Origin: Acidobacteriota bacterium
GTDB lineage: Bacteria; Acidobacteriota; Blastocatellia; Pyrinomonadales; Pyrinomonadaceae
Reading direction: 5' to 3'
DNA: 18,987 nucleotides
Assembly (NCBI GenBank): GCA_020853255.1
Contig: JADYZI010000407.1
Coordinates: 1 to 18,987 of the forward strand
A program made the translations under genes and the position numbers. Below, in pieces: positions 1 through 6,190 of this stretch. Numbering within the stretch: the stretch's first letter is position 1; the number at the start of each line of letters is the position of its first letter. A model generated the notes under the pieces. The model was not told where the DNA came from. It ran no database searches and was given only the letters and a program-made list of their open reading frames with translations.

Positions 1-430
1 TATCGACCAACTCATACGGCGGCGGCGGCATCAATCCATCGTCAAGCATTTTTACACGCCTTGGGCCTAGTGCTCCGAGATGAAGCCAGACGGATGCCGA
101 GCCGGGCCCGCCATTGAACGAGAACATTAGTGGACGCTTGGCCGGCGGATCATCCAGGGTATATGCCATGTAGAAGATCCGTGCTTCGGTCTCGCCTGTG
201 GCGGCGTTCTTTATCGGCATATAGCCGGTGGTAACGGTATAGTTCAATGTTCGACTGCCAACTTTTACGGACCGTTTTACCGACACGGGCGGCTCTTCGG
301 GCGATGGAGAAGGAGAAGGGCGAGTCTGCGGTGTTTCCGACGGCCTCGGCGAGGGTGCGGTCTGCGGCGGCCTTCCGGCGCCGGGAACCTGAAACAGAAG
401 AAGTAACGGCAAGAAGAATGATGCGATCAT
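1..430 (-). CDS. Peptidase S10 family serine carboxypeptidase, 5' part (runs off the left edge)
   Basis: The minus strand reads openly from an ATG at 430 to the window edge, giving 143 codons; the rest of the gene lies outside. Residues 1-15 or so (MIASFFLPLLLLFQV) form a hydrophobic signal peptide, so the enzyme should be exported. A linker rich in Pro, Ser and Thr follows (about residues 16-55), then a domain start containing RSVKVGSRTLNYTVTTGYMP and FNGGPGSASVWLHLGALGPR. The NGGPGSAS/W stretch is the conserved oxyanion-hole region of S10 serine carboxypeptidases, which remove C-terminal amino acids; the catalytic Ser, Asp and His would lie beyond the edge. Related secreted S10-like proteins are common in Acidobacteriota (family knowledge). 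No clear Shine-Dalgarno precedes the ATG. Family assignment is firm; substrate unknown. Confidence 0.85.
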   Translation of the reverse strand, partial: MIASFFLPLLLLFQVPGAGRPPQTAPSPRPSETPQTRPSPSPSPEEPPVSVKRSVKVGSRTLNYTVTTGYMPIKNAATGETEARIFYMAYTLDDPPAKRPLMFSFNGGPGSASVWLHLGALGPRRVKMLDDGLMPPPPYELVD

Positions 431-1083
431 GGTTTTTTGTTTTGTCGAAATTGGAAACGTATGGCGAAGGGCGAATCAGCCTGAATACGAATTAGTCACG
501 GCACCACCCGGCATGACTCACGGGCTTTCCCCGATATAAGCAGCGGGCCTCCCGGCATCCGAACACACCATTAGGTGCAGCGCAGCACACGTGTTCAGGA
601 TTTGCCTTACCATCAATTCCAAGTTTGGTTGATCTCTTAAGCTCGAAAAGTAGGATTTTCGAAGCTAAGTTCCTATGAAACCGGGTGCTTTGTCAAGCGG
701 CGGCCTGAAGGGTTTAGCAGTGTGGTGCATTTGCGGCCGGTCATCACGCCCATTTTCAGGCAGGGAAATGGTAACGGTGGTAGGTAAAACTCCCTATTTT
801 TGTTTGTCATAAGTTGCTTTATCATTCGAACCATCACAGCAGTTTCAATGTCAGAATGAACGATTTTTCGGGAACATCCGAGCACATTGAACGTATTTAG
901 GTGTAGAGAACGCGAACGCTGTCCGCCATTGATGTGCCAAGCATCAAAATTAACTTGTAAATTTAGTGCAAAACGCCCTGAGCAAATCCGTCCCTGTCTT
1001 AGGCACACCGTTTGCAATAGAACATAGCGGCAGACCGAATTCCGAACACTCAAGCAGGAACAAGCAGGGAGGCAATCATTCAA
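431..1083. other. Intergenic stretch with no convincing gene
   Basis: About 650 bases lie between the divergent carboxypeptidase and the small gene at 1084. Base composition is more AT-rich and irregular than in the neighbours. The longest open frame (minus, 673-1083) starts at a TTG, is Cys/Arg-rich, has no Shine-Dalgarno and resembles no family I recognise. Visible structures are an inverted repeat at 636-669 and a short TTGATG/CATCAA dyad near 928-946. The stretch must contain promoters for both flanking genes, but I see no strong -35/-10 pair. No tRNA-like or recognised riboswitch-like pattern was seen. Confidence 0.5.
636..669. repeat. Inverted repeat (hairpin) in the intergenic stretch
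   Basis: Arms CTTAAGCTCGAAAA (636-649) and TTTTCGAAGCTAAG (656-669) pair over almost their full length with two compensating one-base bulges, around a 6-base loop. No T-run follows on either strand, so it is not a typical intrinsic terminator. It may be an operator or a small palindromic repeat; the function is unknown. Confidence 0.4.
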
Positions 1084-1302
1084 ATGACGAAGAATAGTAA
1101 GATCAAAGTAATAAAGAGGAACGAGACCGTTAAGTCAGTTTCTCAGCCAAAGACGAAGCCAGAGGAAAAGCGGCACGCGGGCCGCGAGATGGTCTCGACG
1201 GTCAAAAATTGGGTTTCTGATTTTCAGGCACGCAAGCGTGACGAGACGAAAGCCGCAATAGAACTTTTGCTGGTGGTCAAAGCACGGCCGAGCGAATTGT
1301 AG
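1084..1302 (+). CDS. Small lysine/arginine-rich protein of unknown function (72 aa)
   Basis: I do not recognise a named family. The ATG at 1084 is preceded by a GGAGG-type Shine-Dalgarno (around 1068-1073, somewhat distant), and an excellent intrinsic terminator lies 35 bases after the stop, so it looks like a stand-alone expressed unit. Residues 1-35 are very basic and polar (many K, R, E, Q; probably disordered). Residues 36-65 (REMVSTVKNWVSDFQARKR...ETKAAIELL) look like an amphipathic helix. There is no signal peptide, membrane segment or cysteine. The charge pattern would fit a small nucleic-acid- or ribosome-associated protein, but that is speculation. Confidence 0.6.
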   Translation: MTKNSKIKVIKRNETVKSVSQPKTKPEEKRHAGREMVSTVKNWVSDFQARKRDETKAAIELLLVVKARPSEL

Positions 1303-1336
1303 GACTTGACCGCACACCGGACACTTCTTTCACCAG

Positions 1337-1370
1337 GGCAGCCGAACGATCGGCTGCCTTTGCTGTTTTT
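1337..1370 (+). terminator. Intrinsic (rho-independent) terminator
   Basis: A perfect 9-bp stem, GGCAGCCGA (1337-1345) with TCGGCTGCC (1350-1358), closes an ACGA tetraloop and is followed by TTTGCTGTTTTT. It ends transcription of the 72-aa gene before the dehydrogenase operon. Confidence 0.85.
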
Positions 1371-1390
1371 GGGGCCGATGCCCGCCAAAT

Positions 1391-1420
1391 TTGAACTTGC
1401 ATCCAAGTGCCTGTTATTCT
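1391..1420 (+). promoter_or_regulatory. Candidate sigma70-type promoter for the SDR/MBL operon
   Basis: TTGAAC (1391-1396), an 18-base spacer and TATTCT (1415-1420) match the -35 and -10 consensus at four of six positions each. The spot is sensible: after the terminator at 1337-1370 and about 30 bases before the ATG at 1451. If correct, the longer frame opening at TTG 1391 cannot be translated, which supports the 1451 start. Confidence 0.4.
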
Positions 1421-1450
1421 AACGGCGTTCATTCACGATCCAGAAAATCT

Positions 1451-2212
1451 ATGAGGGATAAGGTTGCTTTGGTTACAGGAGCAAGCAGCGGTATTGGCCG
1501 CGCGACGGCGATACGGCTTGCTAGTGAGGGAGCGGTCGTTATGGCCGTGGGCCGGAATCAAGGTGAGCTGGGAGCCTTGCGTGACGAGGCGCATGAATTT
1601 GATGCGGTCGTAAAACCACATTTGGCCGATCTTACCGAAACATCGCAGGTCGATCGGCTGGTGGCCGATACTGTCGAATCCTACGGCCGGCTGGATATAT
1701 TGGTCAACGCCGCCGGGATCATTAAGAACGGATCGATCGAGACGACGACCCTTGCCGACTGGGACAAGATGATGAACGTCAATCTGCGTTCAATGTTCTA
1801 TCTCACGCAAAAATGCATACCGCATCTCGTCGCAACAAAAGGGAATATCGTAAATGTTTCCAGCGTTACGGGCCTGAGGGCATTTCCGAACGTTTTGGCA
1901 TACTGCGTTTCAAAGGCCGGGACCGATCAATTTACGAGATGCACCGCTTTGGAGATGGCTCCCAAGGGTGTCCGCGTGAACGCGGTGAATCCCGGCGTGA
2001 TCGTAACCAATCTGCACAAACGCGGCGGGATGAACGATGACGCCTACAAAGTATTTCTTGATAACGCAAAGAATACGCACCCGCTCGGGCGCCCGGGGAC
2101 ACCTGAAGAGGTGGCCGATCTGATAGCATTTCTGGCATCCGATCAGGCTGGGTGGATAACCGGTACGACGTATTCGATCGATGGCGGCCGGGGCCAAACC
2201 TGTGCGCGATAG
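1451..2212 (+). CDS. Short-chain dehydrogenase/reductase (SDR), 253 aa
   Basis: A classical SDR of normal length, an NAD(P)(H)-dependent oxidoreductase acting in the cytoplasm. Visible motifs are the Rossmann glycine motif TGASSGIG (residues 9-16), NAAG (86-89), the helix-alpha-4 Asn in NVN (110), catalytic Ser in NVSS (137/138), YCVSK with catalytic Tyr151 and Lys155, the PG motif (181-182) and a C-terminal ITGTTYSIDGG. The frame is open back to a TTG at 1391, but family alignment begins at MRDKVALVTG and the likely promoter covers 1391-1420, so ATG 1451 was chosen. Arg35 after the second strand would favour NADP(H) (inference). The next gene starts 8 bases after the stop, so the two are probably co-transcribed. 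The substrate cannot be read from sequence; FabG-like or sugar/alcohol SDRs are all possible. Confidence 0.9.
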   Translation: MRDKVALVTGASSGIGRATAIRLASEGAVVMAVGRNQGELGALRDEAHEFDAVVKPHLADLTETSQVDRLVADTVESYGRLDILVNAAGIIKNGSIETTTLADWDKMMNVNLRSMFYLTQKCIPHLVATKGNIVNVSSVTGLRAFPNVLAYCVSKAGTDQFTRCTALEMAPKGVRVNAVNPGVIVTNLHKRGGMNDDAYKVFLDNAKNTHPLGRPGTPEEVADLIAFLASDQAGWITGTTYSIDGGRGQTCAR

Positions 2213-2220
2213 ACCTTGTT

Positions 2221-3021
2221 GTGAAATTGGAGTTGCTACCCAGTACATTTGAGCGAGACGGTTCGGCCGTTCGGCGACAGCATTTGACGACGCTGGTAGT
2301 TGACGATGCGATCGCTTTTGACGCCGGCTGCCTTGCTATCGGATGTTCAGAAAAACAGCGGGAGAATATTCGCGACATCGTAGTCAGCCATGCTCATTTG
2401 GACCATGTTGCCGGGTTGCCGCTTTTTATCGATGATCTGTTCTCGACACTCACGGAACCGATCCGCGTTCATGCGTCTGCTGAGGTGATCGGCATACTTG
2501 AAGAACACATATTCAACTGGAGCGTATATCCGCGGTTCTCGGAGCTCGAGAACGACTTTGGGGCAGTTATGGAATACGTTGTTTTCTCACCGGGTAGTGA
2601 GTTTTCGATCGGAAAATACTCAGTAGTTCCGATCCAGGTCAATCATAAGGTCCCAAGCTGCGGGTTTATCATCAAGGATGAGAAAGCTACGATCGCCTCG
2701 ACAGGAGACACTGCACCTACCGAGACCTTTTGGAGTGCCGTCAACGATCTTGATGCTCTGGACGCCGTACTCGTCGAATGCGCCTTTCCGGATGAACTCG
2801 CGGACCTTGCTGAGATCTCGCATCACTTGACGCCAAAGGCGCTTGCCGGTGAACTTGAAAAGCTCGACCGGACCGATTGCAGGATCTATGTATCGAATAT
2901 CAAGCCGTCGTATCGCGATCGGACCGTGTCAGAGATCGAGCAGCTTGGGATCGAACGCCTGAAGGTCCTCGAGGTGGGTAAAGAATATGTTTGGCCCTTA
3001 GACGCTACGGGGATCGGATAG
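2221..3021 (+). CDS. Metallo-beta-lactamase-fold hydrolase, class-II cyclic-nucleotide phosphodiesterase-like (266 aa)
   Basis: The protein starts MKLELLPSTFERDG at a GTG, 8 bases after the SDR stop. The metal-binding motif HAHLDH sits at residues 57-62, with further candidate ligands at His142 (VNHKVPS), Asp163 (STGDT) and His201/His202 (SHHLT). The layout, including the H-LT and IKPSY segments, resembles the MBL branch containing class-II 3',5'-cyclic-nucleotide phosphodiesterases (family knowledge). In relatives I remember, a His stands just before the KP motif; here the sequence is VSNIKPSY, with Asn226 at or near that place. Either the last ligand is changed or the alignment shifts. No signal peptide, so cytoplasmic. 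Co-transcription with the SDR suggests a linked task, but the substrate is unknown. Confidence 0.8.
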   Translation: MKLELLPSTFERDGSAVRRQHLTTLVVDDAIAFDAGCLAIGCSEKQRENIRDIVVSHAHLDHVAGLPLFIDDLFSTLTEPIRVHASAEVIGILEEHIFNWSVYPRFSELENDFGAVMEYVVFSPGSEFSIGKYSVVPIQVNHKVPSCGFIIKDEKATIASTGDTAPTETFWSAVNDLDALDAVLVECAFPDELADLAEISHHLTPKALAGELEKLDRTDCRIYVSNIKPSYRDRTVSEIEQLGIERLKVLEVGKEYVWPLDATGIG

Positions 3022-3047
3022 AAGTTTAAGCAAAGGTGATCGGCCGT

Positions 3048-3302
3048 CTAATCTTCGGTTTTGCCATTTCGCTTATCTCTCAAAAAGTTTATTGGCTCAA
3101 ACGCGCCTTGCCGATGTTCGCCGACAAAATCGTGAAGTTCGACGCGCCCGTTCGCCCGGACCGTTTTGATGCGATAGGTTCGCTCTTCACGGTTCCGGCC
3201 GGGCATCAGTTCCGCCCGAAAAGTAACCTGCATCTCGGGCCGGGCCCAGGCAATGATCGTCGGCTCGAGTGTCGCCTTTTTCTTTTTGCTAAATATCGGC
3301 AT
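3048..3302 (-). CDS. Conserved-looking small hypothetical protein (84 aa)
   Basis: The ATG at 3302 has a good Shine-Dalgarno (GCAGGA, about 6 bases before). The protein begins MPIFSKKKK and continues with alternating hydrophobic and charged stretches (TIIAWARPEMQVTFRAEL, RTYRIKTVRANGRVELHDF) typical of a small beta-rich fold, ending in a basic tail. No membrane segment or cysteine. It overlaps the end of the 56-aa gene upstream by 14 bases, a pattern of translational coupling. It converges on the MBL gene with only 26 bases between stops. I do not recognise a named family; the fold suggestion is inference from residue pattern alone. Confidence 0.6.
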   Translation of the reverse strand: MPIFSKKKKATLEPTIIAWARPEMQVTFRAELMPGRNREERTYRIKTVRANGRVELHDFVGEHRQGAFEPINFLRDKRNGKTED

Positions 3303-3459
3303 CGGTTTCCTGCTTTTTCTTGTGTTTCGATCGGCGGCCGACCGGATCGAGTTTGTCGCCGCTCTTTTCCGGGCCGAGCTTTCGCGAGGCCGGCGCCGTC
3401 GGCTTGCGGATCGACTTGAATATCTCCGGTTTCTCTTCTTTTGTCCTTCGACGCTTCAC
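3289..3459 (-). CDS. Small basic hypothetical protein (56 aa), GTG start
   Basis: Read from the GTG at 3459, the product is MKRRRTKEEKPEIFKSIRK... to ...RRSKHKKKQETDADI: extremely basic with an acidic tail, no hydrophobic segment, probably disordered and perhaps nucleic-acid binding (inference). The same frame is open to 3603, but an extended -10 (TGTTATACT, 3469-3477) would place the transcription start only a few bases before this GTG, giving a leaderless mRNA. No Shine-Dalgarno is present. The last codons overlap the start of the 84-aa gene. I do not recognise the family. The case rests on the overlap, the coherent composition and the promoter. Confidence 0.45.
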   Translation of the reverse strand: MKRRRTKEEKPEIFKSIRKPTAPASRKLGPEKSGDKLDPVGRRSKHKKKQETDADI

Positions 3460-3468
3460 GGTGTCGAA

Positions 3469-3477
3469 AGTATAACA
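3469..3477 (-). promoter_or_regulatory. Extended -10 promoter for the two small minus-strand genes
   Basis: On the minus strand this reads TGTTATACT, matching the extended -10 pattern TGnTATAAT at all but one position. No convincing -35 lies 17 bases upstream, which extended -10 promoters can tolerate. The expected start is about 7 bases downstream, almost at the GTG at 3459. Confidence 0.4.
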
Positions 3478-3591
3478 GATGCCAACGCGGAGTACGCGGC
3501 AAATCGGGGTCAATGACTTTGGCCATTTACAGATAAAATCTGAATATTGACAAAATGCCAGGGAAAAAGGACTATTGGATGCATTCAGGGC

Positions 3592-4572
3592 ATGTTTTCC
3601 CAAGACCGGAACACCTCATTTTCTCGAATGGAACGTAAAACACGAGTTGCGGGCGGGAACCGAGGAGCCCAACCCGGAGCGCGTGGCGGGAGTGCAGCAT
3701 TCTGGATATCGGCGGCTAATTACTATTTGTTAACCGTGTTTGTCGCGGGAATTATCTTCCTACTCATTCTTGCGGGGCTGCATGATGGCTACGGTGAAGC
3801 GCCGTGGGCAGCGGCGGGATTGGCGGCCGTGGGCTTTGCGGCGACATTGGGGTTGTTTCGGGAGGTCGTTCTTCGCCGGATCCGACAGCGGGCCCTGGCT
3901 GAACGCCGACTTGCTGCCCACCTCCGCGTGGTACCGCGCGGACGGCAAGACGATATATTGAACGGCCGGATAACCATCGAGCAAAATATCGAAATGCTGG
4001 AGCAGATCAGTGCAAAATCTGAAGCGGCAAAGGTACTGGGTAAGGTTGCTGATGCTCATCGGGAGGTCTTTGAGCTGTGCGAAAAATATCTAACGGCGGT
4101 TTCGGAAGCTTTGCAGACTGCTCGTGCCGGTTCACCCCGTATACCGGTGTTGAGAAAAGGCAGGCGATTCGCGGCGGGAAGGCATAGGTCGCATATGCTC
4201 AGGTGGGCCGAGATCAAAGCGGCAGCATTCACCGCCGAACCGGCAGACGCGGCAAGTCTAGGACGCCGGATCTCGCTTGCACGCGAAGCATTGGCGGCGG
4301 TTGACCGGGCGATCGAGGTCTATCCGGACGAAAATGCCTTGCTGGATTCAAAAGCCATACTCGATATTTTCTTGTTTTCCGGCCGCCTGCGCGAAAGTAT
4401 TGACAAGGCAGAACGGGCCGATGCGGCGGGGAACAGCCATGAGGCGATACGCCACTATAGCGATGCGCTGTCAGACCTGAAGAACAGTGATGTAGCATTT
4501 TCCGAGCGGGAGGCTGTTTTCAGCTGGATCCGATCGGAGATCGATCGGATCAGTAAAATGGCCGGTCATTGA
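3592..4572 (+). CDS. Two-TM membrane protein with helical repeat-like cytoplasmic domain (326 aa)
   Basis: A short polar N-terminus (to about residue 37) leads into two membrane helices (about 44-63 and 70-90), then about 235 residues of soluble, helix-rich sequence with heptad-like Leu/Ala patterns. The C-terminal part (AREALAAVDRAIEVYPDENALLDSKA and SHEAIRHYSDALSDL) resembles tetratricopeptide repeats. The soluble part is probably cytoplasmic. The start is uncertain: the frame opens at TTG 3547, which overlaps a TTGACA sequence, and ATGs occur at 3592 and 3628. None has a strong Shine-Dalgarno; 3592 is listed and 3628 is equally possible. As first gene of the locus ahead of the zinc ribbon and Wza-like exporter, it may organise envelope or export machinery (inference). 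No named family recognised. Confidence 0.65.
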   Translation: MFSQDRNTSFSRMERKTRVAGGNRGAQPGARGGSAAFWISAANYYLLTVFVAGIIFLLILAGLHDGYGEAPWAAAGLAAVGFAATLGLFREVVLRRIRQRALAERRLAAHLRVVPRGRQDDILNGRITIEQNIEMLEQISAKSEAAKVLGKVADAHREVFELCEKYLTAVSEALQTARAGSPRIPVLRKGRRFAAGRHRSHMLRWAEIKAAAFTAEPADAASLGRRISLAREALAAVDRAIEVYPDENALLDSKAILDIFLFSGRLRESIDKAERADAAGNSHEAIRHYSDALSDLKNSDVAFSEREAVFSWIRSEIDRISKMAGH

Positions 4573-4637
4573 TGGGGTTGAGGGTTATGTATATCGACGG
4601 TCGACGTCCAACGTCAGGGGTGGCGGACTGCTAAACA

Positions 4638-4844
4638 ATGATCTTCCAGAAATGCCCAAAATGTAGAAGTTCCCGGATCCGCCGCGGATACCGGCATACG
4701 CCGCTTCCGATGAAGTTCATCTTTCGGTACAACCTGCTGTGTGATAGCTGCAACCTTGAATTCCGCGGGTTTGCGTTCAACCCTTCCGCCCGGCCGCGCC
4801 GCCGGCCAAAACGTAAGGAAGCGGGAAATGAATCCGGTTCCTGA
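4638..4844 (+). CDS. Small zinc-ribbon protein (68 aa) of the export locus
   Basis: Residues 6-9 (CPKC) and 35-38 (CDSC) form two CxxC knuckles about 25 residues apart, a classic zinc ribbon. The link between them is basic and aromatic (RIRRGYRHTPLPMKFIFRYNLL), and the tail is strongly basic (RPRRRPKRK). The gene ends 17 bases inside the next gene, so translation of the two is probably coupled. I have an impression of similar small zinc ribbons beside polysaccharide export genes in Acidobacteriota, but could not check this here. No membrane segment is clear. Binding of nucleic acid or of a cytoplasmic partner are both possible. Confidence 0.7.
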   Translation: MIFQKCPKCRSSRIRRGYRHTPLPMKFIFRYNLLCDSCNLEFRGFAFNPSARPRRRPKRKEAGNESGS

Positions 4845-5859
4845 TGCTCTTGTGTGCTCGTTTTTCAACATGTTTGGCCACACAGTTTTTCGGTATGTAT
4901 CTGCCTCCATCGGGCTGTCCTTCGCGCTTGGCTTCCTCGTTTTTGCCTGGCCTGCCGCTTCGCAGGAATTACCGGACACTGCGGCCGCAAGCAAGACTGA
5001 TCGAATACATTTAGGCGACCTTGTTGATGTTGACTTTGTCGGGAGCTTTGAATACGACTGGCGCGGCGGATTGACCAGCGATGGCTACCTCGACGGCCTT
5101 GAACGGGCTGAAAGGCCTGTTTTTGCTTTATGCAGGACCGAGGCCGAGGCGGCCGCCGCGGTCGTGAAGCAGTTTGCGTATTTTCTTCGCGACCCCGAGG
5201 TGATCGTGAGGATCATTGATCGATCAAACCGGGCTTTGGCCTATGTCAATGGCGCCGTCAGGGTGCCGCAAAGATTCCAGCTGAGACGGCCGGCAAGCCT
5301 GCTTGAACTGATCGTTCTTTCCGGGGGCATCACGGATAGTTCGGCAGGGAAGATCGTCATTTTCCGGCCGCCGAATGTTAGTTGCGGGGCTAGCGGCCGA
5401 TTGCCGGCCCCTGAAAGGGCGGTCCCGCGACGCATCGAGGTAACGATCGCTGATCTGCTTGGCGGAAAGGCCGAAGCGAATCCAAAGGTATTAAGCGGCG
5501 ATATCGTAAATGTTGTGGAGGCACCACCCATATTTGTTATGGGAGACGTGGCTGCCCCGCGGAGGATGAACCTGACGCCCGACCTTACGCTTTCGAGGGC
5601 TATCGCGTCGGCCGGCGGCATCTCAAACTCATTCTCAGGCCAAAAAGCGCGCATTCATCGGCGCGGTTCGGATCCAAAAGTTCTTGAGATTGACCTTCGA
5701 CGTTTGATGGAAAAAAAGATCGAGGATCCGCAATTGGAACCTTATGATGTGATCCAGGTAGAGCAGGAAGGTGTTAAGGCCCAGAAGTTAGCCCCGATCG
5801 GCGAGTCGACGGGGGAAAACAAAGACCTGTCAAAACTACCTCTCCGAATAGTCGATTGA
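4828..5859 (+). CDS. Wza-type polysaccharide export protein with SLBB domains (343 aa)
   Basis: The signal peptide is at about residues 16-45 (hydrophobic VSASIGLSFALGFLVFAW followed by PAASQ). A polysaccharide biosynthesis/export domain follows (about 60-133: IHLGDLVDVDFVGSFEYDWRG, then DPEVIVRIID). Two SLBB units come next (about 137-230: YVNGAVRVPQRFQL...LLELIVLSGGIT; about 234-310: IFVMGDVAAPRRMNL...LSRAIASAGGIS). These domains define the Wza/OPX family of outer-membrane or periplasmic polysaccharide export channels. There is no lipobox Cys, unlike E. coli Wza. ATG 4828 has an AAGGAAG Shine-Dalgarno and overlaps the zinc-ribbon gene; a start at 4870 would also leave a good signal peptide. 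No glycosyltransferase, flippase, polymerase or Wzc kinase is present here, so partners must be elsewhere. Confidence 0.88.
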   Translation: MNPVPDALVCSFFNMFGHTVFRYVSASIGLSFALGFLVFAWPAASQELPDTAAASKTDRIHLGDLVDVDFVGSFEYDWRGGLTSDGYLDGLERAERPVFALCRTEAEAAAAVVKQFAYFLRDPEVIVRIIDRSNRALAYVNGAVRVPQRFQLRRPASLLELIVLSGGITDSSAGKIVIFRPPNVSCGASGRLPAPERAVPRRIEVTIADLLGGKAEANPKVLSGDIVNVVEAPPIFVMGDVAAPRRMNLTPDLTLSRAIASAGGISNSFSGQKARIHRRGSDPKVLEIDLRRLMEKKIEDPQLEPYDVIQVEQEGVKAQKLAPIGESTGENKDLSKLPLRIVD

Positions 5860-5961
5860 CCAACCCGATCCCGCAATAACGCATCAAAATTGTCCAAAAC
5901 GCGGAAATTTGTTTCAATAGGAAGTATTCTAATGATAATCTTCATTGGATAGAAGCAAAAA

Positions 5962-6180
5962 ATGAACAAGCAACAAAGATTCAGCCGCCGAAGCATCATC
6001 CTGTTTTGGCTAGCCCTTGTGGCCGTGATCATCGGCACACTCATCGCACTTGAACAGATAGCGATATTGTATGTTCTTGCTACGGTAGCACTGGTCGCTC
6101 TTCTTCTGGTCGTCGCTTTTGCCGACCTCGAAAAGGTTGGTAGCGAGGGTAGTGGAGCATTTTCTCAAGACGTAAACTAG
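5962..6180 (+). CDS. Small two-TM membrane protein (72 aa)
   Basis: A basic N-terminus (MNKQQRFSRR) is followed by two hydrophobic helices (about 11-30 and 33-53) and a short acidic tail (DLEKVGSEGSGAF). By the positive-inside rule both ends should face the cytoplasm. The ATG follows an A-rich leader with a weak GAAG. Upstream, TTGTTT and GATAAT around 5909-5937 could be a promoter, though the spacing (about 19) is long. The gene sits between the Wza-like exporter and the matrixin in the same direction, so a membrane accessory role in that locus is likely but unproven. No named family recognised. Confidence 0.6.
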   Translation: MNKQQRFSRRSIILFWLALVAVIIGTLIALEQIAILYVLATVALVALLLVVAFADLEKVGSEGSGAFSQDVN

Positions 6181-6190
6181 CCGTATTTGT

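Noticed and set aside
673..1083. 136-codon open frame on the minus strand
   Set aside because: TTG start, no Shine-Dalgarno, Cys/Arg-rich composition, irregular base composition and no recognisable family; it begins back-to-back with the better supported 72-aa gene.
5741..6044. Minus-strand open frame across the end of the Wza-like gene and the two-TM gene
   Set aside because: It is antisense to two better supported genes and shows no protein-family features.
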